This document shows positions 53,351 to 62,783 of a stretch of 64,000 nt of DNA, one piece after another (within the stretch, counting starts at the first letter, position 1; each line of letters starts with the position of its first letter). The notes beneath the pieces are model-generated. The model had not been told where the DNA came from. It worked only from the letters and a program-made list of their open reading frames with translations, and did not search any database. The position numbers and the translations under genes are program-made. Source of the DNA: Cyanobium sp. PCC 7001. Lineage in GTDB: Bacteria > Cyanobacteriota > Cyanobacteriia > PCC-6307 > Cyanobiaceae. The DNA lies in the NCBI RefSeq assembly GCF_000155635.1, contig NZ_DS990556.1, positions 1,047,051-1,111,050 of the forward strand, read 5' to 3'.

Positions 53351-54192
53351 GCGCCGAGCAGCGGCAGCACCAGCGTGACCAGGGAGTACACCACCGCCGG
53401 CACGAACAGGTAACTGTCGATCCGATCGAGGATGCCGCCATGGCCCGGGATGGCGTCGCCGGAGTCCTTCAGGCCCGCGTCCCGCTTCATCATCGATTCG
53501 GTGAGATCCCCCACCAGGGCGAAGAGGGCCACCACGGCGCCCAGGCCGGCGCCGATCAGCCAGCCCCAGCTCCAGCCGATCCAGGTGCCGCCCACGGCCC
53601 CCACGGCCATGGCGCAGCCCACCCCGCCCAGGGCGCCCTCCACGGTCTTGCCGGGCGAGATCGGCGACAGGGGCCGCCGCCCGAAGCGCCGGCCGATGGC
53701 ATAGGAGCCGATGTCCGTGGCCACGATCAGGAAGCAGGCCAGCAGGGTCAGGGCCAGGCCGGACTCGGGCAGATCGCGCAGCTTGATCCAGTGGCTGGGC
53801 AGGAAGCCCAGGTAGAAGAGCCCGAACACCGACGCCGCGATGTCGGCGATGGTGCCGGTGACCGGCTGCAGCAGCAGCCAGCCGCAGATCACCGCGCCGG
53901 AGGCCGGCAGCACCGCCGCCGCCACGTCGCCCGCCAGCCAGCTGCCGCCGCTGGCCAGCTGGGTGGTGACCAGCAGCAGCTGCACCGCCACCAGGGTGGT
54001 CTTGGTGGCGGGCCGGATGCCCTTGAACTGGGCCATGCGGAAGAACTCCAGCAGGCCCAGGTGCACGATCACCCCCACCGCCACGGTGAACCACCAGCCG
54101 CCGAGCATCACCACCACGAAGCCGAAGGCTCCGGCGGCCCAGCCGCTCACCAGGCGGGGCAGGGACGTGGTGGTGCGGGGCTGGGGGATCAC
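53347..54192 (-). CDS. cdsA: Phosphatidate cytidylyltransferase CdsA
   Basis: A 281-residue polytopic enzyme with about eight membrane helices that makes CDP-diacylglycerol from phosphatidate and CTP. The family signature is DLTESMMKRDAGLKDSGDAI followed by PGHGGILDRIDS near the C terminus, with the metal-binding Asp residues. LSPISPGKTVEGALGGVGCA is also typical. The GTG start overlaps the cbiT stop as GTGA. Confidence 0.93.
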   Translation of the reverse strand: MIPQPRTTTSLPRLVSGWAAGAFGFVVVMLGGWWFTVAVGVIVHLGLLEFFRMAQFKGIRPATKTTLVAVQLLLVTTQLASGGSWLAGDVAAAVLPASGAVICGWLLLQPVTGTIADIAASVFGLFYLGFLPSHWIKLRDLPESGLALTLLACFLIVATDIGSYAIGRRFGRRPLSPISPGKTVEGALGGVGCAMAVGAVGGTWIGWSWGWLIGAGLGAVVALFALVGDLTESMMKRDAGLKDSGDAIPGHGGILDRIDSYLFVPAVVYSLVTLVLPLLGA

Positions 54193-54818
54193 GGCCGCTC
54201 CGCCGCGATCAGGAACAGGGGCTCGGCGGCGGCCAGCTTGGCCTGGCTGCCGCGTCGCTGCATGCGGTGCACGGTGGCCTGCACCACCTGCACGTCGCGG
54301 GCCGCCAGCTGTCCGAGGGTGTCGGTGGCATCCACCAGCCCCTCCAGGCTGGCGGTGCTGATCACCAGCCTGCCCTCGGGCTGGAGCACCCCCCACACCT
54401 GCCGCAGCACATCGCCGAGGGGGCGGCCGACCTCCAGCAGCACCCGGTCGGGGGCGCCCGGCAGGGCGGCCAGGTCCTCCGGCGCCGCCCCGGCATGGAT
54501 GTGGAGATTGGTGATCCCGAAGCGCTGGCGGTTCTGCTCCAGCAGCGCGATCGCCTCGGGGTCGCGCTCGAGGGTGTGCACCTGGCCGCGGGGCATGAGG
54601 CGGGCGATTTCGAGGGCCAGGGCGCCGGTGCCGCCGCCCACATCCCACACCAGCGAATCAGCCCGGGGCCGCAGGTGGGCCAGCAGCATCACCCGCAGTT
54701 CCATCGGGGTGGGGCTGAACCCGGGTGCCGCGTCGAAGGCCCCATCGGGCAGGCCGGGGGTGACGAAGTCCCATTGGTAGGGCGGGGTCGAGGACGCAGC
54801 GCTGGGGTCGTCGATCAC
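54189..54818 (-). CDS. cbiT: Cobalt-precorrin-type C15-methyltransferase CbiT
   Basis: A 209-residue SAM methyltransferase. WDFVTPGLPDGAFDAAPGFS and PTPMELRVMLLAHLRPRADS precede the SAM motif VWDVGGGTGALALEIARLMP, then VHTLERDPEAIALLEQNRQR and LVISTASLEGLVDATDTLGQ. It fits the CbiT/decarboxylating half of CobL in the (pseudo)cobalamin ring pathway, and in cyanobacteria this half is often separate. The GTG start at 54818 is chosen to precede conserved sequence; a longer frame to 54902 is possible. No other corrin genes are in the window. Confidence 0.82.
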   Translation of the reverse strand: MIDDPSAASSTPPYQWDFVTPGLPDGAFDAAPGFSPTPMELRVMLLAHLRPRADSLVWDVGGGTGALALEIARLMPRGQVHTLERDPEAIALLEQNRQRFGITNLHIHAGAAPEDLAALPGAPDRVLLEVGRPLGDVLRQVWGVLQPEGRLVISTASLEGLVDATDTLGQLAARDVQVVQATVHRMQRRGSQAKLAAAEPLFLIAAERP

Positions 54819-54943
54819 CGGCCAGGACTTCAGAACAGGCGGAGCAGGTTCAGGGTGGCACAGGGCGTCGGGCCATGCTGGGCCCCAGGCCGTGCCGGGC
54901 ACTGGCAGGCCGAGCGGGGCCCATCAGGCTCGGCAGCGCGGCC

Positions 54944-56338
54944 TCAGCTCCTCACAACCCTCACCGTATCAGCGATCTGGCCCGGCCAGAGCCGCTGCTG
55001 CTGCTGCAGCCAGACCACCCTGGCCCCATCCAGCCGTTCCCCTGGAATCAGCAGGGGAATCCCCGGCGGATAGGGGCAGAGGGGTTCAGCGGCAATGCGC
55101 CCTGCTGCCGCTGCCAGGGGCAGCGTCTCGGCAGGGGCACGCCAGGCGGTGGCGATGGGCTGCTCCGGTTCCGCCACCGGCGGCAGGGGTGGCGGCGAGA
55201 AGGCCGGCAGCGGGTCGCCCCCCAGGGCCTGGCGCAGGCCCACCAGGGCCCGGGGGAGCTCCCACACCACCCGCCGCGGCGGTGCCGTGCCCAGGCAGAA
55301 GGTGAGGGTGCCGGGTTCCGGCAGCTCCGCGATCACCCCCCGGGCCAGCAACCAGGCATCCGCCTCCAGGCCATTGATGCCGAGGGCAGCGGTGTGGAGC
55401 ACCAGCCGCAGCGGATCCTGGCCGTCCACCAGGGGCAGGGCCAGGGCACGGAGGCGGCGGCGCAGCTGGGCAGCGATCGCCAGGGCGCGGCTCCGCTGCC
55501 GCCGCCCCGCGCCGCTGTGGGGATGGCGCAGGCTCATCGCCGCCGAATGCAGCAGCAGGGCGCTCGGACTGGAGGTCTGCAGCCACAGCAGGGCCCGGGC
55601 GAGGGCATCGGCATCCAGCCGCGGCCCCTGGGCCAGCAGGGCGGCACTCTGGGCGAGGCCGCCGCCAGCCTTCTGGCAGGAGAGCACCACCAGGTCGGCC
55701 CCGGCGGCCAGGGCCTCCCCCTGCCCATGGGCCTGGTCCACCAGCAGCGGCAGGCCGGCCCCATGCACCAACGGCACCAGCGCCTCCAGATCGGCGCCGA
55801 ATCCCTGGTAGGTGGGACTCACCAGCACCACCGCCGCAAGCGGCCCATCGGCCAGGGCGGCCAGGAGCGCCCGGCTGAGGTGCTCGGCGCGGGGGGGAAG
55901 CCACAGCCCGGTGGCTGGATCGAAGGGAGGCGTGAACAGCACCGGCTGCAGCTGGCCGAGCACGCAGGCGTGCAGCAGGGAACGGTGCAGGTTGCGCGGC
56001 AGCAGCACGCGACTGCCGGGAGGGGCCAGGGCAAGCAGGGCCGCCTGCAGCAGGCCACTGGCGCCGTTCACCCCGAACCAGCAGCGCTCCGCCCCGAGCA
56101 GGGCGGCGCAGGCCCGCTGCTCCTCGGCCACCAGCCCCTCGGCCTCCAGCGGGCCTCCGATCTCCGGCAGCTCAGGCAGATCCCAGCTGCCGGGCCGTTC
56201 CCGCAGCAGACGGGCCAGTGCCGGCGTGAGCCCACGGCCGCGGCCGTGGGCCGGCAGGTGCAGCGCCAGAGGATGGGAAACGGAGAGGCGGGGGAACACC
56301 AGCGTGGGGGCGCCGCCATCGGGCGCAGCGGGGTGCAC
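54944..56338 (-). CDS. Orn/Lys/Arg decarboxylase-like PLP enzyme
   Basis: A 464-residue fold-type I PLP protein. SHPLALHLPAHGRGRGLTPA, WDLPELPEIGGPLEAEG, and CWFGVNGASGLLQAALLALA match the major domain of bacterial Orn/Lys/Arg decarboxylases (usually DLTELPGLDNLH and FLVNGSTxG). LLVDQAHGQGEALAAGADLV holds the PLP-binding Asp and SCQKAGGGLAQSAALL the Schiff-base Lys. The C-terminal domain is short. Likely a decarboxylase (lysine, arginine or ornithine); the substrate cannot be told. Starts GTG 56338. Confidence 0.85.
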   Translation of the reverse strand: MHPAAPDGGAPTLVFPRLSVSHPLALHLPAHGRGRGLTPALARLLRERPGSWDLPELPEIGGPLEAEGLVAEEQRACAALLGAERCWFGVNGASGLLQAALLALAPPGSRVLLPRNLHRSLLHACVLGQLQPVLFTPPFDPATGLWLPPRAEHLSRALLAALADGPLAAVVLVSPTYQGFGADLEALVPLVHGAGLPLLVDQAHGQGEALAAGADLVVLSCQKAGGGLAQSAALLAQGPRLDADALARALLWLQTSSPSALLLHSAAMSLRHPHSGAGRRQRSRALAIAAQLRRRLRALALPLVDGQDPLRLVLHTAALGINGLEADAWLLARGVIAELPEPGTLTFCLGTAPPRRVVWELPRALVGLRQALGGDPLPAFSPPPLPPVAEPEQPIATAWRAPAETLPLAAAAGRIAAEPLCPYPPGIPLLIPGERLDGARVVWLQQQQRLWPGQIADTVRVVRS

Positions 56339-56394
56339 GGCAGGGGCGCAGTGGGGTCAGGACGAGGGGCGGACCCAGCGCCGGCCGTGGTTCC

Positions 56395-56400
56395 TAGAGT
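56395..56400 (+). promoter_or_regulatory. Probable -10 element of the ABC1 kinase gene
   Basis: TAGAGT in TTCCTAGAGTCTG, ending 12 bases before the ATG at 56413. This closely repeats the arrangement at recR. Confidence 0.4.
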
Positions 56401-56412
56401 CTGCCCATCCAC

Positions 56413-58110
56413 ATGGCCATCCCCTTGACCACCGCTGTGAGGCCCGCTGGGGCGCCTCCGGAGCCACCGGCCTACGACCCCCGGGCGGATCGCCGCTGGT
56501 TGCTGGCGCGCCCCTGGATGTTCGTCAGCAGGCTCAGCACGGTGCTCTGGCAGCTGCTCAGCCTCGCCCTGGTGCTGGTGGTGCAGGCCAACAGCAGCGA
56601 CCGTCAGGTGCAGCAGCGGCTCGGCAAGCGCATCCTCACGACCCTCACCAACCTGGGCCCCTGTTTCATCAAGGTGGGACAGGCCCTCTCCACCCGTCCC
56701 GACCTGGTGCGGCGCGACTGGCTCGAGCAGCTGATCCAGCTCCAGGACAACCTGCCCGCCTTCCCCCTGGCGGTGGCCCTGCGCACGATCGAGGAGGAGC
56801 TGGGCGCTCCAGCCAGCACCCTGTATGCCACCTTCCCGGACTATCCGGTGGCGGCCGCCAGTCTGGGCCAGGTGTACAAGGCCCGGCTCGACAACGGCCA
56901 CTGGGTGGCGGTGAAGGTGCAGCGCCCCAATCTGCCGCTGATCCTGCGGCGCGATCTGGTGATCATCCGTCTGCTGGCGGTGCTCTGCGCGCCGCTGCTG
57001 CCTCTGAACCTGGGCTTCGGGCTGGACGAGATCATCGACGAGTTCGGCCAGACCCTGTTCGACGAGATCGACTACCGCAAGGAGGCTGACAACGCCGACC
57101 GCTTCGCGGCCCTGTTCAGCGACAACCCCGAGGTGACGGTGCCGGCGGTGGAGCGCAGCCTCAGCACCCGGCGGGTGCTCACCACCAGCTGGATCCACGG
57201 CACCAAGCTGCAGGAACGGCACGTGCTCGAGGCGCGCCATCTCGATCCCACCGCCCTGATCCGCACCGGCGTGGTGGCGGGCCTGCGTCAGCTGCTGGAG
57301 TTCGGCTACTTCCACGCCGATCCCCACCCGGGCAACCTCTTCGCCCTGCCGGGCCGCACCGGGCCGCTGGGCCATGTGGCCTACGTGGACTTCGGCATGA
57401 TGGATTCCATCAGCGATGCCGACCGGCTCACCCTCACCGGCGCGGTGGTGCACCTGATCAACAAGGACTTCCGGGCCCTGGCGCAGGACTTCGTGGCCCT
57501 GGGCTTCCTCAACCCCGACGCCGACCTCGAACCGATCATCCCCGCCCTGGAGGAAGTGCTGGGTGGAGCCCTGGGGGAGAACGTGGGCAACTTCAACTTC
57601 AAGGCGGTCACCGACCGCTTCTCGGAGCTGGTGTTCGACTACCCCTTCCGGGTGCCGGTGCGTTTCGCCCTGATCATCCGGGCGGTGGTGAGCCAGGAGG
57701 GTCTGGCCCTGCGGCTCGACCCCGACTTCAAGATCATCCGGGTGGCCTACCCCTACGTGGCCCGCCGCCTGCTGGCCGGCGACACCGCCGAGATGCGCGA
57801 CAAGCTCCTGGACGTGCTGTTCGACCGTGACGGCAGGCTGCAGATCGAGCGGCTGGAAAGCCTGCTGGCGGTGCTGGAGAACGACGGGCCGGGCCCTGAT
57901 CTGCTGCCGGTGATGGGCTCTGGCCTGAAGCTCCTGCTCGGCCCGGAAGGGGACAGCCTGCGGCAGCGGCTGCTGCTCACCCTGGTGCGGGACGATCGGC
58001 TCCAGACCGAGGATCTGCGGGCCCTCGCCGGTCTGCTGCGGCGCACCTTCAGTGCCCGCAAACTGGCGAGCGGCCTGCTGGCCAGACTGAACCCTCTGGC
58101 CGCGGCCTAG
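56413..58110 (+). CDS. ABC1/AarF (UbiB-like) atypical kinase
   Basis: A 565-residue protein of the UbiB/ABC1K family. Signature motifs: the KxGQ motif in GPCFIKVGQALSTRPDLVRR (about 86-105), the Ala-rich nucleotide loop VAAASLGQVYKARLDNGHWV, VAVKVQRPNLP, FDEIDYRKEADNADRF and the catalytic YFHADPHPGNLFALPG (about 303-318) with VDFGMMDSISDADRL. In cyanobacteria and chloroplasts such kinases affect prenyl-lipid (plastoquinone, tocopherol) homeostasis. A membrane helix near the N terminus (about 40-60) and two near the C terminus are possible. Confidence 0.9.
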   Translation: MAIPLTTAVRPAGAPPEPPAYDPRADRRWLLARPWMFVSRLSTVLWQLLSLALVLVVQANSSDRQVQQRLGKRILTTLTNLGPCFIKVGQALSTRPDLVRRDWLEQLIQLQDNLPAFPLAVALRTIEEELGAPASTLYATFPDYPVAAASLGQVYKARLDNGHWVAVKVQRPNLPLILRRDLVIIRLLAVLCAPLLPLNLGFGLDEIIDEFGQTLFDEIDYRKEADNADRFAALFSDNPEVTVPAVERSLSTRRVLTTSWIHGTKLQERHVLEARHLDPTALIRTGVVAGLRQLLEFGYFHADPHPGNLFALPGRTGPLGHVAYVDFGMMDSISDADRLTLTGAVVHLINKDFRALAQDFVALGFLNPDADLEPIIPALEEVLGGALGENVGNFNFKAVTDRFSELVFDYPFRVPVRFALIIRAVVSQEGLALRLDPDFKIIRVAYPYVARRLLAGDTAEMRDKLLDVLFDRDGRLQIERLESLLAVLENDGPGPDLLPVMGSGLKLLLGPEGDSLRQRLLLTLVRDDRLQTEDLRALAGLLRRTFSARKLASGLLARLNPLAAA

Positions 58111-58137
58111 GGTCGGCCCCACCCCTGTGCTCGTGCC

Positions 58138-58608
58138 GTGATCGACCCTGCGCCCATCGACCTGCAGGACGCCAGCCTCGATGCGGCGAGCGGGTTCTAC
58201 GGCGATCTCGACCCCAGCGAGATCCTGCTGGAGTACGCGCCGCTGATCCAGCCCCCCTACCTGGTGGCGGGGCTGGGCCTGGCGATCGGCGTGCTCTGCG
58301 GCCTCACCTTCGCCCGGCTGGTGCAGGACCGGCTCGAGAGCTGGAAACAGGACCGTCTGGCCCTGCTGCCCCTGGGCACCGCCAGCACCACCCTCCCCTA
58401 CATCGGTGTGGTGATCGGTGTGACGCTGTTCATCGGTGGCAGCCTGCAGGTGTTCGGTTTTGCCTCCGGTGCTGCCCTGCTGGTGTCGTTCGTGCTCTCG
58501 ATCGGCACCGCCGGAGCCCTCTGGGTGCAGCTGGAGCGGCTGATGGCCCAGGTGGAGAACGGCACCTTCAGCGCCGTGGACTTCGACAACTTCGACCAAT
58601 TCTTCTGA
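58138..58608 (+). CDS. Conserved-looking membrane protein, function unknown
   Basis: A 156-residue protein with an acidic N terminus (IDPAPIDLQDASLDAASGFY, GDLDPSEILLEYAPLIQPP) and about three membrane helices (about 39-62, 86-108, 112-134), ending with an acidic FSAVDFDNFDQFF. Lengthy regular helices and even codon use support a real gene. No family recognised. It is 27 bases after the ABC1 kinase gene; TAGGGT just after the kinase stop could be a -10, but co-transcription is as likely. Confidence 0.68.
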   Translation: MIDPAPIDLQDASLDAASGFYGDLDPSEILLEYAPLIQPPYLVAGLGLAIGVLCGLTFARLVQDRLESWKQDRLALLPLGTASTTLPYIGVVIGVTLFIGGSLQVFGFASGAALLVSFVLSIGTAGALWVQLERLMAQVENGTFSAVDFDNFDQFF

Positions 58609-58673
58609 CGTTCGCCCCGTACGGCGTAACAAGGCTGGCCGGCGGCTTCGAAGCCACCTAACCCAGGGGGAGT

Positions 58674-61600
58674 GTGGATGGCGCTCCGGTGGCCCTCGTG
58701 GTGCTTCTGGTCGGCCTGGCGATCGTCGTCGGACTGATCACGCTGCTGGAACGGCCAAGCGGGACCCCAAGCCGGACCCCAAGCCGTTTCCCTGCCGCCC
58801 AGGGGGAGGATCGCCAAGGCCCGCTGCGGGGGCTGGAGCAGCGCCTGGAACGGCAGGAGGCGGCGCTGGCGGCGCTGGTGATGCGCTTCGAGCGGCTGGA
58901 GCTGAAGCTCGATGAGCTCACGGCGGGGGGCAGCGGACCGGCCCGCTCCAGCGCGATGGCCAGCGCCGCTGCCGAACCGACAGAACCGACGGCCTACCTG
59001 CCGGAGCTCCCCCCACCGGCGCAACAGGACGTACGACCCGTCGAACCAGCGCCGCCACCGCCTCCACCCCCGCCCAGGCGGTCCGAGCCGGCGGGCACCC
59101 CAGCCCCGCGTCGGGCCGCCATGGCTCCGCCCCCACCGGATCGCCCCCGCGCGCCCCGAACGCCGCCTCCCCGCTGGCGAGCCCGCTGGCGGCGGCTGGA
59201 ACGGCAGCTGATCGCCAACTGGACCGGCCTGCTCGGCGTGGTGGTTGTGGTGGTGGGCGTGACCTTCGGCGCGATCAACGTCGCCCTGCAGTTCAACGCC
59301 TGGCAGCGATTCGTCGCCACGCTGCTGATCGCCGCCGCCCTGGCCCTGCCCTCCCTGCTGACGCGGCCGGGCTCCCGCTGGCATCGGCTCAGCAGCTGGA
59401 TGCGCAGCGGTGGCGGTGGCTTGCTGCTGTTCGCCTGCACCGCCGCGGGCGGCCTGCCCCAGCTGGGCATGCAGTGGATCGAGGATCCGGCCCAGAGCCT
59501 GGCCCTGCTCTGCCTGGCCATGGCGGTGAACCTGCTGCTGGCCACCACCACCGCCCAGCAGACGGTGGCCGGTCTGCATGTGGTGGTGTGCCTGCTGCCA
59601 CTCACGCTGGTCCCCCAGAACGGCCTGATCCTGGCGGTGGCCAGCCTGGTGGCCGTGGTGGGGGTGGTGCTCCCCCTGGGGCGGCCCTGGTACGGGCACC
59701 GGCTGCTGGTGGCCCTGGCCTACGGCACCTTCCACGGCAGTTGGGTGGTTCGCGCCCTGCCCCAGCTGACGGAGGACGCCTCCCTGCGCAACCAGGCGGC
59801 CCTGGCCGCTGCCCTGGTGTTCGCCGGCGGCACCGTGCTGCTGCAGCGCCCCCAGCGGCTACGCCAGCACGGCCTGGGGTTGCCGCTGGCGGTGCAACTG
59901 GTGAACAGTGGCGGACTGGGACTGGCCCTGCTGTTCGAGCCGGCCCAGATCGGCGGGCGGGGGCTGGGCCTGGCCATGGCCGCGGGGCTGATGGCCCTGC
60001 TGAGCCGGCGGGCGCGGAGCACGGAGCTGCCCTGGCTGCGGCGCTGCAACGCGCTGGTGGCCCAGGTCTTCGTGCTCGCTGCCCTGCTGAGCCTGGGGCC
60101 CTGGGTGGCCAACGCCACCCTGCTGGCAGCGGTGGTGCTGCTGGAGTGCCTGGCCGTGCTGCTGCTGAGCCATGGCGATCCCGACGGGGTGATCCGGCAA
60201 CTGGGCTGGTGGCTGAGCCTGGTGGCCGGAGCGGCCCTGGCCCTGGTGGCGCTGGGGGATCACCTGGTGCTGCTGGCTTCGGGGGTGCCCAGCCGGGATC
60301 CGGGGACTGTGCTGGTGCTGCGCCTGCAGAACTGCGGGGTGCTGCTGGGCTGCGGTGGCCTGGCGCTGGCCATGCAGAGACGGCTGCGGACCGAACCCCT
60401 GCCGGTCGCACCGGCCCTGGGCTGGATCGCGGCAACCCTGCTGTGGCTGGGCGCGGGCGTGATCGCCCCCTCCGCCTGGCAGCCGCCGCTGAGCGTGGCC
60501 GTGCTGGCTGGTGCCCTGCTGCTGGGGCGACACTGGCAGCTGGCCGGCGTGGTGCCGGGGCTGGCGGCCGCCATCACCGTGCTCCATCTCCAGAGCTGGC
60601 TCCGGCTGCTGAGCCAGCTTCCCTGGCCGCCCGGGAGCCTGGCGGCGCTGACGCTGCCCCCCCTGCTGCTGGCGCTCCTGCTGCTGTGGGACCGGCAGCG
60701 GGGGGGCTGCCGGGCTCTGGCCTGGGTGCTGCTCACCCTCAGCGGCGGGGTGTGGATCCTGCAGACGCTGGTGGTGCTGGGGCCTGGCCCGGCCCCACAG
60801 GAGCTGGTGGGCCATGCCGTGCTGCTGCTGGCGGGCGGCACGGCGCTGCTGGGCGTGCAGCTGGCGATCCAGAAGGCGGGGCTGGAGGTTCCCGGGCCCC
60901 AGCTGATGGGCTGGCTGGCCCCGGCCCTGCTGCTGGTGGGCAGCCTCGGCTGCCTGCCGCAACCCTGGCCCGAGATCGGCGCCACGGCACTGCTGCAGCT
61001 GACGCTGCTGCTGGGGCGCTGGCGTCGACCGGCGGGGCTGCTGGCCGGTGCCATGGCCGCCACGGCCGTGCTGGTGCTGGGCACCTGGCTGTGGATGCTG
61101 CCGCCGGATGTGTGGCCCTGGCGGACGCTGCTGCCGCACCTGCTGCCCCTGGTGCTCGTGATCCAGGGCCTCTTCCTGCGCCACAGCCCAGGCCCCCGTC
61201 GATGCGCCTGGACCTTGCTGCAGCTCACGGCTCTGGCCCTGCTGTTCAGCGCGGGGCTCGCCTGGCTGGAGGGGCCCGAGGTGGTGCAGAGCCGCGCCGC
61301 CACGCTGGTGGTGGGCGGCCAGCTGCTGGCCCTGCTGGCGTGGCGCCTGCAGGCGGCGGCCATCCCCCAGCCCCTGCCCCAGGCCTTCGCCTGGCAGGCC
61401 GCGGCCCTCACCACCGTTGGGGTGGGTGTGGCCCTGCCGGCCCCCTGGCGGGGTGTGGGGGGTCTGGTGGCCTTCGGCAGCCTGCTCGGCCAGGCGGGGC
61501 GCTGGCGGCCGGCGGGTCTTCCAGCCGCCAGCGCCAGCGGCGTGGCCCTCCTGCATGGCCTGCTCTGGCTGTGGCTGCTGCGCTTCCAGCCCTGGCCCCC

Positions 61601-62783
61601 GGCTGCGGTGCTGCGGATCCAGGCGCCCCTGGCGGCCCTGGCCCTGCTGCTGTGGCTGGTAGATCGGCGCCGCGCCGTTGCCGATGGCACGCCGCCCCAC
61701 CCGCTGGCGGTGGACCTGCTGGGGATCGGCGCCGGGCTGGCGAGCTGGCTGCTGCTGGCACCGGTCTCGAATCTGATTCCTCCGGTGGCCTGGCTGCTGC
61801 TGGCACCGCTTGCCCTCGAGCTGGCGGCCCGGCTGCCGGTGGCCCAGGCCCGCCATGCCCTGCTCTGCGGGGTGGGCTACCTCCTCGCCTTCGCGATCGG
61901 CTACGTGCTGCTGATCAGCCAGAGCCCCGCCCTGGTGCAGTTCGGTGCCCTCAGCCTGCCCGGCCGCCTCGGCATCGAGCTGCTGGCCCTGGCGGTGCTG
62001 CTCTACGGGTGGTTCATCCCAGCGGGTTCCGGCCTGGCCAGACTGCGACTGTGGCAGCGGCTGCGCCCCCTGCTGCTGGAGGCCCTGCTGCTCACGCTGG
62101 TGGTCACCGTGCTCAGCGAGCTGGCGGTGCTCTGGCGGCCGGCGGCCTGGGCGGCCCTGGCCCTGCTGCTGATCACCCGCCCGGTGCGGCGGCTGTTCGC
62201 CGTGCGGCTGCAGATCTACGCGGTGCTGCTCTACTGGCTGAGCCTGGGCACCCTGCTCGCCGTGCTGAGCACGCTGCAGTCCCCGGCCATGGCCTGGTAT
62301 CTCCAGCCGGGCCAGATCGCCCTGGTGACGATGGCCCTGCAGGTCGGCTTCATCCTCACCACCCACGGGCAGCTGGATCCGGCCGAGCTGGCCGCCTGCG
62401 AAGCCTGGGGGCCGCTGCGCTGGATCGGTGAACGGGTGAGCCACCGGCCCCACCGCTGGCTCTACCTGCCGCTGTTCGCCGTGGTGGCCTACTACCTCTG
62501 GCTCCGGTACGACCGTGCCCTGCTCACCCTGCTGTGGACGGCGGAAGCCTTCGTCATCTACGGGCTGAGCGCGGTGCTGCGCGACGGCAAGTTCCGGTTG
62601 CTGGCCCTGATCGCCCTGGGGGCCTGCCTGCTGCGCCTGGTGGCCATCGACATGGCCCAGGCCAATCTCGGCATCCGCGCGGTGGTGTTCATCGGCGTCG
62701 GCCTGCTGATGCTGGGGATGAATGCCCTCTACAACCGTTTCCGCAGCCGCTTCGAGAGCGGCGGCCCGGAGCCCGAACCGTGA
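58674..62783 (+). CDS. DUF2339 multi-pass membrane protein (1,369 residues)
   Basis: A very large membrane protein. An N-terminal helix (about 5-25) is followed by a coiled-coil-like stretch (GLEQRLERQEAALAALVMRF, ERLELKLDEL) and a Pro-rich linker (about 95-175). The remainder, from NWTGLLGVVVVVVGVTFGAI onward, has about 30 hydrophobic helices, the plan of DUF2339 proteins. The function of DUF2339 is not established. GTG 58674 follows a purine-rich AGGGGGAG site. Its stop overlaps the M48 protease start as TGATG. A 12-base repeat encoding TPSR twice occurs at about residue 30. Confidence 0.82.
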   Translation: MDGAPVALVVLLVGLAIVVGLITLLERPSGTPSRTPSRFPAAQGEDRQGPLRGLEQRLERQEAALAALVMRFERLELKLDELTAGGSGPARSSAMASAAAEPTEPTAYLPELPPPAQQDVRPVEPAPPPPPPPPRRSEPAGTPAPRRAAMAPPPPDRPRAPRTPPPRWRARWRRLERQLIANWTGLLGVVVVVVGVTFGAINVALQFNAWQRFVATLLIAAALALPSLLTRPGSRWHRLSSWMRSGGGGLLLFACTAAGGLPQLGMQWIEDPAQSLALLCLAMAVNLLLATTTAQQTVAGLHVVVCLLPLTLVPQNGLILAVASLVAVVGVVLPLGRPWYGHRLLVALAYGTFHGSWVVRALPQLTEDASLRNQAALAAALVFAGGTVLLQRPQRLRQHGLGLPLAVQLVNSGGLGLALLFEPAQIGGRGLGLAMAAGLMALLSRRARSTELPWLRRCNALVAQVFVLAALLSLGPWVANATLLAAVVLLECLAVLLLSHGDPDGVIRQLGWWLSLVAGAALALVALGDHLVLLASGVPSRDPGTVLVLRLQNCGVLLGCGGLALAMQRRLRTEPLPVAPALGWIAATLLWLGAGVIAPSAWQPPLSVAVLAGALLLGRHWQLAGVVPGLAAAITVLHLQSWLRLLSQLPWPPGSLAALTLPPLLLALLLLWDRQRGGCRALAWVLLTLSGGVWILQTLVVLGPGPAPQELVGHAVLLLAGGTALLGVQLAIQKAGLEVPGPQLMGWLAPALLLVGSLGCLPQPWPEIGATALLQLTLLLGRWRRPAGLLAGAMAATAVLVLGTWLWMLPPDVWPWRTLLPHLLPLVLVIQGLFLRHSPGPRRCAWTLLQLTALALLFSAGLAWLEGPEVVQSRAATLVVGGQLLALLAWRLQAAAIPQPLPQAFAWQAAALTTVGVGVALPAPWRGVGGLVAFGSLLGQAGRWRPAGLPAASASGVALLHGLLWLWLLRFQPWPPAAVLRIQAPLAALALLLWLVDRRRAVADGTPPHPLAVDLLGIGAGLASWLLLAPVSNLIPPVAWLLLAPLALELAARLPVAQARHALLCGVGYLLAFAIGYVLLISQSPALVQFGALSLPGRLGIELLALAVLLYGWFIPAGSGLARLRLWQRLRPLLLEALLLTLVVTVLSELAVLWRPAAWAALALLLITRPVRRLFAVRLQIYAVLLYWLSLGTLLAVLSTLQSPAMAWYLQPGQIALVTMALQVGFILTTHGQLDPAELAACEAWGPLRWIGERVSHRPHRWLYLPLFAVVAYYLWLRYDRALLTLLWTAEAFVIYGLSAVLRDGKFRLLALIALGACLLRLVAIDMAQANLGIRAVVFIGVGLLMLGMNALYNRFRSRFESGGPEPEP